Positions 48,283 to 59,611 are shown, counted from the stretch's first letter. The stretch: DNA of 64,000 nt from Atkinsonella hypoxylon (GCA_000729835.1 JFHB01000006.1:62001-126000); one strand, 5' to 3'. Program-made: numbers and translations. Notes: generated by a model from the letters alone, not told the origin.

Positions 48283-49347
48283 TCACGCAGCCCATCGCAG
48301 AACCGTCTGATGAAACTTTTCAAGCTGCGCCACGTCCGTAGCCCACGTCGTGAGCAATCGCACCACCGCCCAGCCCTCGTCGCACTTTTCCCACACGTAA
48401 AAGGTAAAGTCCTTCTGCAGCTCCTGCACGAGGTCAATAGGCAGAATCGCAAACACCTGATTGGTTTCCGTCTCCGCACGCAGCGCGAAGCCGGCCCCGA
48501 CAATGGTCCGCGACAGCTTGTCCGCCGCGACATTGCCGCGCCGCGCCAGGTCAAAGTAGAGATTGCCGCGGAACAGCTCTGCGAATTCGACGCCCATGAT
48601 GCGGCTCTTGGCCAGGAGTGATCCGTGCTGCTTGACGTAAAACTCAAAGTCGCGCGCCAGAACAGGATGCTTGACAACCACGGCTTCGCCGAGCAGAGCA
48701 CCGTTCTTGGTTCCTCCGATCCAGAAGATGTCTGTGAGTTCCACGATGTCAGGAAGCGTCATGTCGTTCTTGGTTGATGTCAAGGCCGCGCCGATGCGGG
48801 CGCCGTCCATGAACAGAAGGAGGTCTTTGGCCTCGCAGAGCGCTTTGATAGCCGTCAGTTCGTCCTTGGAGTAGACTGTTCCGACCTCGGTTGCGTTCGA
48901 GATGTACACTAGTCGTGGCTTGGCCATATGCGGGAAGTGCCAATTGTCATCCAATGCCTTAGTGATTGTCGCAGGGGTCAATTTGCCGTTCACGGGGGCA
49001 ACATTGATAATCTTGTGACCGCTAGCTTCTACTGCACCCGTCTCTCTCGTCACAATATGGCCTGAGCTGGCGGCAATGACGGCTTCGTGCGGTCGCAGAC
49101 AGGCGGCAATCGAGATGGCATTGGCAGAAGTGCCACTGGGAACGAAGAAGACGCCAACATCATCTCGGCCTAGATGAGCGCGAATGTTTCGTTTTGCTTC
49201 CGCAGAGTATCTGTCATTGCCATAGCCCGTTTCTTGGGTATGGTTACTTGTAATGAGTGCCTCCAACAATTGAGGGTGTGCTCCTTCACTGTAATCGTCC
49301 AAGAAGCTGTACTTCTCCTTCAGCCCGGTTGAGTTCGTGCCGGGCAT
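48283..49347 (-). CDS. Threonine aldolase-family PLP enzyme
   Basis: A fold-type I PLP enzyme of the beta-eliminating lyase/threonine aldolase family, predicted to cleave L-threonine, allo-threonine or a beta-hydroxy amino acid (phenylserine-like) to glycine and an aldehyde. Intronless, 354 residues, cytosolic. Visible elements are YSEGAHPQLLEAL near 19-31, the PLP-phosphate binding PSGTSANAISI at 70-80, the aspartate of LFMDGARIG (D181) and the Schiff-base lysine in GGTKNGA (K214). The GGTKNG lysine context matches the branch often annotated as low-specificity or phenylserine aldolase and differs from the eukaryotic Gly1-type SKGLGAP context, so I do not use the symbol GLY1. The lack of introns would fit horizontal acquisition, but several neighbours are intronless too. 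Confidence 0.88.
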   Translation of the reverse strand: MPGTNSTGLKEKYSFLDDYSEGAHPQLLEALITSNHTQETGYGNDRYSAEAKRNIRAHLGRDDVGVFFVPSGTSANAISIAACLRPHEAVIAASSGHIVTRETGAVEASGHKIINVAPVNGKLTPATITKALDDNWHFPHMAKPRLVYISNATEVGTVYSKDELTAIKALCEAKDLLLFMDGARIGAALTSTKNDMTLPDIVELTDIFWIGGTKNGALLGEAVVVKHPVLARDFEFYVKQHGSLLAKSRIMGVEFAELFRGNLYFDLARRGNVAADKLSRTIVGAGFALRAETETNQVFAILPIDLVQELQKDFTFYVWEKCDEGWAVVRLLTTWATDVAQLEKFHQTVLRWAA

Positions 49348-49925
49348 ATCTGGTCAGCCGGATCGTCTCTGAATTTTATGTAATTGAGGAGCACCGTAGG
49401 TTCTTGCAGAGAGGATGAGGGCCAAGATCAGCCAGTTGTGTGAGATACTGCGGGTGCGTTGTTATGCCTCGTTTCAGGTCATGGCCCAGCAGGATATATC
49501 ATTTGATGCAGACTGAATCTTACTTAGTACATGTCAAAACTCTGTGAGCGCCAGTAGCGGGGTTTGCAACCACCTCCATTCAGGTCCACAGGATGCCGAT
49601 ACATGCCGGTGATGATGATTCTGACGAATGTCGTCAAGTGCTCAAACGAGCAAAAGTGGGTTTGTCGTTGTTATTATTCCAAGAGTGGATATCTTTTCAG
49701 TCATGGGCCGCCGGCGGACCAAAGGTACATGATGCCATTTATATTTGTCAAGCATGCGACATTGCAGATAAAATAGACTGAGGCTAGCCTTGCGCCGTCG
49801 CCGCCGATATCGGACGGGGGCAGGGGCTAGGAAGTGAGTTGTTCACCGCACCTTCGATGCGTGATTCTTGCTCTATTCAGGTCTCTGAATGTCGAGTCCA
49901 GGCTAGTTCCAGGAACTTGTCGTCA
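49348..49925. other. Intergenic region
   Basis: These 578 bp hold the upstream region of the aldolase gene and the 3' end of the Fta1-like gene. No further feature is seen. Confidence 0.65.
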
Positions 49926-51197
49926 TCAGAATCCAAGTTCAAACATCTTCTCCCCACGGAGTCTTTCGCCCAGACGGGTGACAAAGACCCAAGCGGCTCG
50001 GGCAAGCTCATCGGATACAGATCCAACTTTGACCACCTTTAAGCGCGATCGTGCCAATACAAAGCCGCCACATGAGATTTGGACAATGCGCACGCTGGGG
50101 TGAAACATGTTGAGGGCCAGATGATGGTCCAAATACCTGGCAAGCGCCTCGGTGAACGGTTGCTCATGAGGCTCTTGGCTTGTTCGCCATGCCCAACCAT
50201 CGTCCGCATTGCCGCCGGCCAAACGCCTGCGTTCACGGGCATCGCTTTCCCATGGCCCAGAGCTGCTGCTTCGATACAAATCGCTGGCCTGCTCGCCGGC
50301 GCGGAAGAATCGTCGTAAATCTTGCGGTGAGATTGTAATGTCCATGCTGCGCAGCCCTGGATCTCTCGACACACCATCGTCTTCACTTTCTCCTTCCGAC
50401 TCTGCTGCTTCAGTCCGCTCTTTCTTCGCTATGGGTACATTGAAAGCCAGTGAAATGGCAAAGTCTGGGCCCTTTCCCGGTAGCCCTGCAACCTTGATCC
50501 AGTCTTCCCATACCGTGACCAACGTTCTCGTGCCGAGATTGAGCTTGCTTACTCGACAGTCAAATGTCGTTGCAATCCAGTCTCCAATAACATTCTTCAG
50601 AGCTTGCGGCATTCTCAGCAACAGCAACGGGAGATGAATGAATTGGTCTTGATTGGGCCTCGTTTCTAGCACCTTGCCGTCAGATTGCATTGCCCAGCCG
50701 CTTGATGCCGTCCTCCTGTCCCGAACCGCTCCTGGGTGACCTGGCAGCAGAAGAGCAACGTAGGATGCATTTTCGTGCGCAATCTCAATCCACAGACCTC
50801 TTTTAAACGCGCCTGGCAACCTGTTCCATTGTCTCATGACGACATCGTCGATTCCATTGCCATCGTCCTCCTCTGTGTAGTCAAGGTCACCTCCTAGTAA
50901 CCTTTGAGCCTGGAACCAGCGAATCGTCACCGCCCTCAAGACACCAACCTGTCCAGCCGGCGTATCAGTCGATTCCAGACCAATTTGAATGCCTCGTACT
51001 ACATCTCCCACGAGAGTATCACGGAGCCGATGCGCCAGCTGTTGAAGGCGCGCTGGGTTTAGTTCTTGCTGACCAACAAATAATGGTGAAACACGGTGCG
51101 TCGAAAAAGTCGTGTTGAAAAATGGAGGCAGGATTTCCTCTTCGGAGTCACCATCACCACCACGGTTATTTCGAGGTCGTCCAGACCTGGGCGGCAT
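49926..51197 (-). CDS. fta1: Kinetochore protein Fta1/CENP-L-like
   Basis: A candidate constitutive-centromere (Sim4/CCAN) subunit that would act at centromeric chromatin with CENP-N (Mis15/Chl4). Intronless, 423 residues. The N-terminal block PPFFNTTFSTHRVSPLFVG (about 24-42) is what I recognise from fungal Fta1 proteins. A conserved-looking core follows, with WIATTFDCRVSKLNLGTRTL near 215-235 and an acidic insertion EAAESEGESEDDG near 269-281. The C-terminus ends in VTRLGERLRGEKMFELGF. The basic/acidic N-terminal tail is consistent with a nuclear protein. Sequence conservation in this family is low, so I hold the assignment as probable. A perfect ACGCGT box lies 51 bp upstream of the start. 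Confidence 0.7.
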   Translation of the reverse strand: MPPRSGRPRNNRGGDGDSEEEILPPFFNTTFSTHRVSPLFVGQQELNPARLQQLAHRLRDTLVGDVVRGIQIGLESTDTPAGQVGVLRAVTIRWFQAQRLLGGDLDYTEEDDGNGIDDVVMRQWNRLPGAFKRGLWIEIAHENASYVALLLPGHPGAVRDRRTASSGWAMQSDGKVLETRPNQDQFIHLPLLLLRMPQALKNVIGDWIATTFDCRVSKLNLGTRTLVTVWEDWIKVAGLPGKGPDFAISLAFNVPIAKKERTEAAESEGESEDDGVSRDPGLRSMDITISPQDLRRFFRAGEQASDLYRSSSSGPWESDARERRRLAGGNADDGWAWRTSQEPHEQPFTEALARYLDHHLALNMFHPSVRIVQISCGGFVLARSRLKVVKVGSVSDELARAAWVFVTRLGERLRGEKMFELGF

Positions 51198-52129
51198 GGT
51201 GCCGCTCGCTGCCTCTCTGGCTCAGCTCTGATGTCGCGCCCAAGTCGACGCGTCACGCCTTGATTTGACGGAATGTCAAGTGATAGCATAGCCCCTAGGC
51301 GAGCGTGTTTGCAGCAAAAGCAGGTTTCAGGCAGAATCTTTCGAGACGAGCCAAATATGGCTGGTTCCGCGTTTGAGTTTCGATTGATGTGTTTTGTGTC
51401 CGTGTCTGAGGGCGTGCTGGTTTCAGGAATACCTGTCAGCGACCCGCGTCTTATTTTCCCGTTGGGACTTGGCGATTCTACGTTGATCAAAAGCTGGATA
51501 TGAGGAAAACGGCTAGTAATGGTCGTTACACGATTATGACATTTCATGCGCATTCAAATAAGCCATCGAGGTGGGTCCAAAGGCAACATGGGACCTGCAG
51601 GATGCTATTAATACCTTAGGTGCCATCGCGCCATCACTCTTAGTTCCTCATCAATTATCAGACAGCCCAGTATGATTGCGAGGCCGGCCTCTTAAGCAAA
51701 ACTTGGTGACCAGTTTCAAGTGTCTCGTGAGAGCTCGTACATCCGTGACTACATCTGGAATCGGCTTGGCGCGCGTAGGCACACCCACCAGGTAGGCAGA
51801 TAGAATTGGGCACACCACCAGCTAGCATTATTTGCCTTGGTCAATGAAATAATGGCAAAAACGAAAACTCTCACACCGAAAGCATGCATAGTTTATTGAA
51901 ATACAATGAATCGTACATCTACAGGTCAAAACTTTCATGCCATAGACTTGTTCAAAGTCTTGGTAAATTCCATCCCTAATATACATTCTGTCATTAACCA
52001 AAATAATCAACGAGCACGACAATGTGCATGCTGTATTCCGTACACAGTATATGCTTCCCATTCTATTGCAGTCAAGACCTGGCTACAAATGCATCCGACG
52101 AAGTGGCCAGAGACCAACTGGTAATCCAA
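51198..52129. other. Intergenic region
   Basis: These are 932 bp between the Fta1-like promoter and the met8 stop codon. No gene is supported here. Confidence 0.6.
51248..51253 (-). promoter_or_regulatory. ACGCGT (MCB) box upstream of the Fta1-like gene
   Basis: A perfect MluI cell-cycle box 51 bp before the start codon of a putative cell-cycle gene. ACGCGT occurs many times in this window, including inside genes, so one copy is weak evidence. Confidence 0.3.
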
Positions 52130-53066
52130 TCATGCACCTACGCTGAAGCCAAACGATCCATCAAACACATCAAGCCTTTTCACATCATTGCCACCTCGAA
52201 GGGCTAGGAGAATATCGATCGCGGGGACTTTGTCGGCAGGATAGAAGAGGAGAAGGTTGTCCATGTCTTCCACGGTCAAGCCGCACATCTCCTCCCACTT
52301 ATACGTATCGCTAACTTTGGACATCCTGGAAGATGAGTCAGTTGATGTCGTTTGTAACCAAATGGTGGCATGGGCCCGTTGAGAAATCTTCTCACCATCG
52401 CATCCGTTTGGGGCTATCCTCCACATTGGGCGCAATCTTTCGAAGCTTTGTCCTCAGGAGCCCTATCGACTCGATGGCGTTACCGGCATTTCTAGGCAAT
52501 TTTCCGGCAATAAACCTTCGAATCGAAGCCGCCAGCCTTGGGCCTTTGCCGTTGGTGCTGACCATGACTTGAAGAGGCCCGTCGCGATGGACACTTCCAA
52601 AGTAGAAGTCGCATTCAGGCGGCACATCTGCAATGTTGGCCGGAATCTTCCTTTGCTTGCAAAGTTTCCAGATCGCTGTGGACGCAGCCGGATCGTCGAC
52701 AGCCACCAGAACCATCTCGGCGCCATCGAGATCTGATGGCTCGAATATCCGGTCGATGTGTGTGACTTGATTTTGCGCTACTCGATGGGCGACCTCGGCA
52801 TTGAGGCCTGACGCAGGGCAAACGACGACAACATCGGCATCTGCATTGAGGCAATTCAGTATTCTCCCGGCCGCGACCTGTTTTCAAATATGCTAGTGAG
52901 CAGACTGGAAGGGGAGCAAGCATGCTTGTGACATTTGCGTGACGGGAATTCTGTTTGAGGGAGTACCGACCTCGCCGCCACCAACGACCAGGACCTTTTT
53001 GTCTTTGATCTGCCAGGCCAGGATAAGGCTGCCTCCAGGCTGTATCTCTGGAAAACTCCTCGCCAT
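52130..53066 (-). CDS. met8: Siroheme synthase Met8 (precorrin-2 dehydrogenase/ferrochelatase)
   Basis: Makes siroheme, the cofactor of sulfite and nitrite reductases, by NAD-dependent oxidation of precorrin-2 and iron insertion. The exons on the minus strand are 53066-52971, 52877-52396 and 52325-52130. The product is 257 residues (yeast Met8: 274). The NAD-binding strand LVVGGGEVAAGRIL spans the first splice junction. IADVPPECDFYFGS and LQVMVSTNGKGPRLA are the catalytic and dimerisation signatures of the family. The second junction splits a tryptophan codon (RMRW-MSKV). The first donor reads GTCGGT, which is unusual, but it is the only choice that preserves the glycine-rich motif. A C-terminal helical domain (MCGLTVEDMDNLLLFYP) completes the fold. 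Divergent from the FYVE gene. Confidence 0.92.
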
Positions 53067-53666
53067 ATCAAGAGAGATTGACGAAGAGCAGGCTGCGATT
53101 CACCACCAGAAGCGACAGCAATGAGAGTAAGAGAAGAGACAAGATGCCGACTTCGCTTCCCAAAAATCACAACGACCAGCTACAGGTGCTAGCTGGCACT
53201 GGCGTGTAGACGAGAGCGCTATGGCCGCTAGCGGCCAAGGACTTACTTAGTTGGGCTGCACTGACAAAAAGTGGGTGACGTGATGGTGACAATCTATCGA
53301 TAAGCACCAGACCAATTGAATTTTTCTTTTTTGACTGAGCTTTGCTGTCACTGTCTCTAGGGCGGGGCAGTTAACGTCACGGGGAGGGGAGGGCCGCATC
53401 ACCACGACCAACCTCATTTCATCTCAGCTCGAGCGTGCTTTCGTTCCTGTTCCATTGAGCAGCTGTTCAACCCCCGAATCGCACACACGAAGATCCTCGA
53501 GATTCTGCGGCCGCGCATGCACGCACACGCTTACTGCAGTTCGAGGCACGTAGGCCGACCACAGGGTTGTCTTGTCGTTTCGAAGTGCATCTGTCGAGGC
53601 CTCCGCCTCTGAGCTTCCGTCCATCTCGACATCAACTTGCCCCAGGCTTGCAAATTTGCCTACAAT
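53067..53666. other. met8-pep7 divergent promoter
   Basis: A 600-bp shared upstream region, with a GGGGAGGGGAGGG stretch near 53380-53393 and CT-rich DNA before the pep7 start. No gene is seen in it. Confidence 0.65.
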
Positions 53667-55860
53667 ATGTCTGGGCGAAAGCTGGGAGGAGGCCGCATCC
53701 TAGGTAGCGGCAAAGGTCTTGCCCCTCCAGCTCCGTTAGCAGCTCCTCGATCCTCGAGCCCGCTTGCGCCGTCCGAAAGCACAGTCTCGATAGGTTCGGC
53801 GTCTTTATCACCACCCGTAAGCGGAAGTTTACCGGACCTCGGTCAGGATATCGGCTCCAGCATTAGTGTCGGAGCACAGGGCAAGAGCACTGCGGCCAAC
53901 TCAACCGCTCTCGTGTGCCCGATATGCAATGAGGAAATGGTGAGTGCGGTGACTGTAGCCCGGGAATTCATTCATGGAATAGACATGGGCTAGCTAATAA
54001 TCAGTCCAGGTCACATTGCTCCAGCTTAATCGGCACATCGACGATAGCCACCAGGAACTACCGGAAGCAGCGCAAGACGAGGTCAAAACATGGTTCGACA
54101 AACAGGTCCTCAAAGCGAAACGCTTCCAGCCGCTGTCCCTGATAAACCAAAAACTAAGAGGCCTAGACGTCTTCGAGTCAAACGAGTCGCACCCGATTGC
54201 AGCTCCAAACCCACACCCAGGCAAAGCACCCACAGAGTCTCCCACCGACCCCGATGACCTGATAACACGAAGCCATTGGCAACGGTCTACGAACCATGAC
54301 TTATGCACAGATCCTGCCTGCGGCAGAAGATTGGGCACGATGACTGGCAGCATCAATTGTCGACACTGCGGAAGGTTGTTTTGTGAGGAGCACACCATGT
54401 ATCAGATGAAGCTGAGCAGGAGTGCCAAGCACGAGCCTGTGCGTGGACACTGGGCAAGAGTGTGCGAAACATGCTACAAGTCCCGCGATGGCTACAATGA
54501 CCACAATGGCGTCGTGGTTGACCACATGGCTACCTTTGCAGCAATCAGGAGGAAGAAAGTCGAACGGCATAATCTCGAAGTCTCCCGTTTGGAAAAACGG
54601 TTGACCAAGTTAACGAGGATACTAGCGCACCCCCCGGATAAGATTCCGGCGCAAAACGGCTCGATCTTGTCTCCGGTCACGTCACTCACGGGCCAAAAAG
54701 TACCGCGAAAGTTGCTGGAACAAACCGTGGTCACCTGGGAAGAGGATGAAAAAGTCAGCAACTGCCCGTTTTGTCAGCAAGAGTTCGGCTCGTGGACTTT
54801 TAGGCGTCACCACTGCCGAATCTGCGGACGCGTTGTATGCGCAGACTCTGCAACGGGGTGTTCCTCTGAAGTTAGCCTCAACGTTGCCAGCAGTAGGTGA
54901 TCCGATCAACAATTTATTTTAATTTAATTTATTTTTTATTTTTCGTATTTCTTGCCATGATGCAAGCGACTTGGACAGGGATATGGTGACTAACCGCGTG
55001 CTTCAGCGCCGTCGACAGTAGCGACGGAGAAACCACACACAAATGGTGAAACAGACAATCTGGCACTCGACATACGCATGTGCCGAGAGTGCAACCACAC
55101 CATCTTCTCTACCCGTGATTTCACAGCCTCGATCCTCCACAAGCCACCCGATCAAAAGGCGTACGAAACCCTCCGTCAGTTCGAGCGTGGAATCCGCCAG
55201 CTCATGCCTTCCTTCCACCGCGCCCTCCAAATCCTCCAACCGCCTACCCTCCCCAACGGAGAAATGGATCTATCCAAACCACCGCCAACACACGCCCAGA
55301 TCCAAGAAGCAGGCAAGATCCGCAAACGCCTCATGGACAGCTTCACAAAGTACGGCCTGGCCGCCAAGCGGCTCCGTGACCTCAAGACAGAGAGTCCTAC
55401 CCAGCGACGCCTACAGCAAGCCGTGTACGCCTACTCGAGCAGCTTCCTGCACACCAACATGCTGCCGCTCAAGAGCCTGCCGCACATGCTCCGCCACCGA
55501 TCCACGTCCTCTCAGTCCTCGCGCTTCCTCCACATCCCCTCCCAGTCGACGTCGAGTCTGCGCCACTCGGAGCTCGCTTCCGATACGGGTTCCCAAGCTG
55601 CCAGCGAGAGCACCATCGTCAGCCAGCTTGAGACGGAGGAGAAGGATCTCAAAGAACGATTGGCCGTTCTCGATGAGCAGAAGTTCATGGTGGAGGAGAT
55701 GATTCGTCGGGCGTCGGGGGCCCGTCGGTTCGAAGAAGTAGGGGCGTTGTCGCGCAACGTCGATGAGTTGAATGGGGAGATTGCGGCGTTGAGGACGAGG
55801 ATTGAGGACGTTGAGAGGAAGTGGGAATGTGCGTATCGAAATGGGGGCGAGGCACGGTGA
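53667..55860 (+). CDS. pep7: Double-FYVE vacuolar sorting protein (Pep7/Vac1, rabenosyn-like)
   Basis: An endosomal PI3P and Rab effector for Golgi-to-endosome vesicle fusion and vacuolar protein sorting. The exons are 53667-53939, 54010-54892 and 55007-55860 (introns 70 and 114 nt; the second contains an AT-rich block). The product is 669 residues. In order: a serine/proline-rich head; a C2H2 finger (C84, C87, H100, H105), itself split by the first intron; a first FYVE-like finger at about 190-250, whose basic motif is degenerate (SINCRHCGRLFC); a second FYVE at about 343-420 with the full RRHHCR motif at 356-361; then a helical Rab-binding region and a C-terminal coiled coil (about 580-665). 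The splice after AST joins the two halves of the second FYVE. Identification is strong. Confidence 0.93.
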
Positions 55861-56419
55861 GGTGTAGCACTCTTGTGTGTTTTTTTTTTTTTGCAAAGGT
55901 TCTTGTTCTGGGTGATATGCATGGCGTGGCGTTTCGGACGGCACCTTTTAGCAATGGGGTTTCACACGTAATCAAGTACGAGGCTTGGAACGAGTTTTGG
56001 TATTATCAATGGGGGTAGTCACTGTTCAACCGTCAGGTAGTGAATACAATGCTAACTCGTCTGTTTTTTTTTTCGTTTTTTTTTTGGAAAATAAACGGTA
56101 AGGGGATACTATAACGTCATGTCGATACCAGCAACAGGTCAAGGTGATGTCCGAATCACAGTCACTGATTCACACGCCCGTCGCAAAATGAAATGTGTAT
56201 AAATTAATGCCACACCCGCCCCTTCTTTAATGTACAGCATAACCATAACCAGTAGCCAAGAAAGAACATGAAACCACGATATGATATCCCGCCTGTTGCA
56301 ACCAACACCCCTCCAAAGCGCCTATAAGGATCCAAACAGTAGTTACTAAAACAGCATAGCCAAAGGGATATCTCAAAGATGCGACAAAAGGAGACCGAGA
56401 AAGACTGAAACCAGTCATA
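55861..56419. other. pep7-mbp1 convergent intergenic region
   Basis: This tail-to-tail spacer has T runs near 55880-55892 and 56064-56085 that probably belong to 3' ends. No gene is supported here. Confidence 0.65.
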
Positions 56420-59009
56420 TTAGTGCACTATGCCTTCAACGCCACCGAGGAACCGTCTCACACGGCCAATGTCGAGCTCTTCACGCTCGCTTTCCACTGC
56501 CTTGAGGAGACCATCCACAACGGCATCGACCTCACTTTCTTGCACGCCCGTACATAGCGCGACGACACGACGGTACTTGACTTCGACATCGCGACTGCGG
56601 CCCTTGAGAGCCTGGACCATCTTGCGGGTGACGTCCCGGCGGCCTTCGATGGCCCGAATGCGGGCTCGCAGGACAGCGGTAGGCGGGAGCATGCCCTCGT
56701 CCGCGAAGCCGCCGCCATTGGCCGCTGATTCCTCCGCTGCTTCGAGCATGGCCGACAGCTCGGTTTCCCAGGATGAAGAAGGGTTCGGCTGAGACGAGCG
56801 TGACTGCTCGTTCATCAGACGGAGCTGTTCGTCTTCGCGGGCATGCGCCAGATTGGAGACCTTTTGCCGGGCAAGCTGCTGCTTCTTGACGCTTTCTGTC
56901 AGCTGGTCAACGGTCCTGCGGGCATCCCCGAGCTGTGTTGATGTGGTGCGAAGGGTGGCGTGCATTGCATCCAGGGACGTCTGCTTGGCCTTCATTTCTT
57001 GTTGGAAGGCCCTGCCAGTTTCGTTGAGTAAATGCGTGATGGCTTTCCAGGAAGAAGGGGTTTGTCAGTATCACAGGTGCCCCGTTCTTGGTATAAGGTA
57101 TATGGCGAGCAACTTACAAGCAATGATTTCATCGCTGCTTTCACGAGTGCGCTGACTGGAACCCGTCGCCCCAGTCTTGTCTCTTTGGACATCGCCATTG
57201 GTTTTCTCCTCGCCGTTATCACCACCGATGCCAAAGTCTAAAGGGCGCAAGCCGACACGATTGGCAATGTTGGGATCAGCACCTACTTCGAGGAGCTGTG
57301 AGATAATGCTTCTGTTCCCAATTCTGGCGGCGATGTTCAGAGCCGTATCCCCTGAACTATCTTGGGCATTGACAATTTCACTCATGAAGCGAGCTATGCC
57401 CATCTTGGGAATAATAGACTGTGAGCTGTTTGGCGGGTTGCCGTTGGTCTGGCTGCTTGGAACGCTTCCTTGTCGAACAACCCATTCCAAAAGACTCTCG
57501 AGATAGTATCGACTGGCGGCATTGCGACCCTTGACAGCGCTAGTTACAGCAATGTGATGCAAAACGGTACGGCCCTTTTGATCTCGCGATTCAATTGTGC
57601 TTCCTAGAACCTCGAGCAGGTCGGGGAATGAACCTTGGTCCATGGAGTTAGTGACCAAGCATGCTCTCATCAACGCAGTCTCCCCAGACGCGTTTACACG
57701 GTTTGGAGATGCTCCGGCTGCGATCAATGCACGCAGAAGTGGCATGCGGGCTAATGTGGCGGCCCAATGCAGAGCGGTATGGCTTTGAGGATCGATGGGC
57801 ATATCCAGCTCAGCAGAAGTGAAGGTACGGAGCATATCATGCTTTGAGGTATTGGCCACTGCAGTGTCCATGAACAAGTCCATGAGCATGCCACGCTTCA
57901 TCTCGATGTCAGGGGACATTTCATAGGGCAAAGGTGGCAAGGGACCGTTGCCGTCCTCCCCAGGTAATCGATCATTGATAGCACTTTGAGTGTACATGAA
58001 GGACTCGTTCGGCTCTGTGGGTGAGCCAGGGAATGCTGAAGCATACATGTCCATGTTCTGTCCATATCCACCGAAGCTATCAGCTGGCGTCATTGCCACT
58101 CGCTGCCGCTTCTTGGGGGGTTCATGTTCGGCAACTACCGACGTGGCGACTCCTTGTTGAGTTGAGTAAGAAGAATCGACCTGCTGTCCATAATCAGAAG
58201 TGTAGCTCTGCTGTGAGTTGCCGGGGAAATCATCGCCGTTTTGCATAGACGGCTGTCTGCTAAAGCTCGGTGCGCGAGTTGGACCATTGCGGCTTCTGGG
58301 GCCGGGGGAATCGAATCGAGCTTTGCTGATGGCTGCGACGGCATGTGATGCTGTGCTCGATATGTTCTTGAAGAAGGTACCAGAGACGCCGTTGGCCCGA
58401 CTGTCGATGCTGGAGTTGTAGAGGCGTTTTCGCTGAGCTGCCATAGCTTGTTCCTTGGTGGGCGTATTGAAATCTCCCTGACCGGCAACTCCGCCATCTT
58501 GTCCCATGTCATAAGTCAAAAGTGGTCGAAGGAGATCTTCCACGCCATATTGTCGGCAAACCTCGACCCCTCTCTCAAACATAATCCATGTGCCCTGGTA
58601 TTTTCCGTACCCTCCCTGAACCTTCTCATGTTCGCCGGTTTGGATCTCCTTCTCGAGAATTTTTGTTCGCTTGCCTTTGTCAACACCGGCGACCTTGAGA
58701 ATTTGAGTGGCATTGAGCCATGAATCGTGTCGTCGTCTCATGACTGCCACATTATTGACCTCCATTTCGTACACATCTACCCCGGAATAGGAAGCCTAGG
58801 ATCCGTTGGAGAGCGAAATATGATTAGCCGACAGCCAGAGAGAAATCATAATGGACGCCAGTAGCAGTTATAGACTCAATAATACATACAGAGTAGATTT
58901 GAGGCCCATCAGCTCCATTGTAACCCTGGTGGAAAGAGGCGCTGTGCCTCGGTTGGGACTGCTGGCTCATGGAGAAAGACTGTTGTGAGGACTGTGATGC
59001 GGAAGGCAT
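56420..59009 (-). CDS. mbp1: MBF DNA-binding subunit, APSES-ankyrin transcription factor (Mbp1/Res-type)
   Basis: A nuclear activator of G1/S genes that binds ACGCG sites, usually with a Swi6/Cdc10 partner. The exons on the minus strand are 59009-58890, 58795-57118 and 57042-56420, all in frame. The product is 806 residues (yeast Mbp1: 833). The glutamine/serine-rich start is followed by the APSES/KilA-N domain at about 44-135 (YEMEVNNVAVMRRRHDSWLNATQILKVAG). A long disordered linker carries a basic PPKKRQR nuclear-localisation-like motif. Ankyrin repeats lie near 370-430 (HTALHWAATLARMPLLRALI) and 515-570 (GDTALNIAARIGN). A C-terminal coiled coil for partner binding follows. The start is at MPSASQSS; upstream in-frame sequence has only a GTG. 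A CGCGT core at 59408-59412 lies about 400 bp upstream. Confidence 0.95.
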
Positions 59010-59521
59010 TATAGTCCGATGCCCCACGAAGATGTGGTGAGAATGACTGAGCAGTCAGATGAAGTCGGGCAAGGGGTGGAATGGTATCAGACCATGCGCA
59101 GTGAATCTGTCGTCTTGGTGGAAATTACTAGCCAAGCGAAGCGGACTGCCGTGGTAGCAGACGGCTTTGTGCGACGGTTAGGGATTATTCGAAATCATAT
59201 GCGCACGCTCAAGAGGAGGGGGACGGAAGGATGGCGCCAAGGCTGGATATTTTCGATCCGCATCCGAGTGATAGCGAGAGCGTATTGATTGCAGTAACAA
59301 GAAGCCGACTTGGTCGATTTGCTCGATGACCAGTAGCGCAGCTTTGGCGAAATGAATGGCGGAGCAAGTGAAGCGGGTTGGATCAATGGGTTGGTTGCAG
59401 GGTAGCGCGCGTGAGGGTAATTAACCAAGCGTCGAGAGACTAAGCAGGGTACTTTCTCCGTGGTGCAGAGCGCGCTAGGTGCCGCAGTACTTGAGGTGAG
59501 GGACTGGAGGGAGGTGGGGAT

Positions 59522-59611
59522 TGCAGAGTGCAGAGTGCAGAGTGCAGAGTGCAGAGTGCAGAGTGCAGAGTGCAAAGTGCAGAGTGCAGAGTGCAAAGTG
59601 CAGAGCGCAGA
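59522..59611. repeat. (TGCAGAG)n heptanucleotide array
   Basis: About 13 tandem 7-nt units, mostly perfect, with TGCAAAG variants at the eighth and eleventh. It lies midway between the mbp1 and LYR start codons, about 510 bp from mbp1. Confidence 0.93.

Noticed and set aside
59522..59611. CRISPR-like array
   Set aside because: The units are contiguous 7-mers with no spacers and the genome is fungal. It is a minisatellite.
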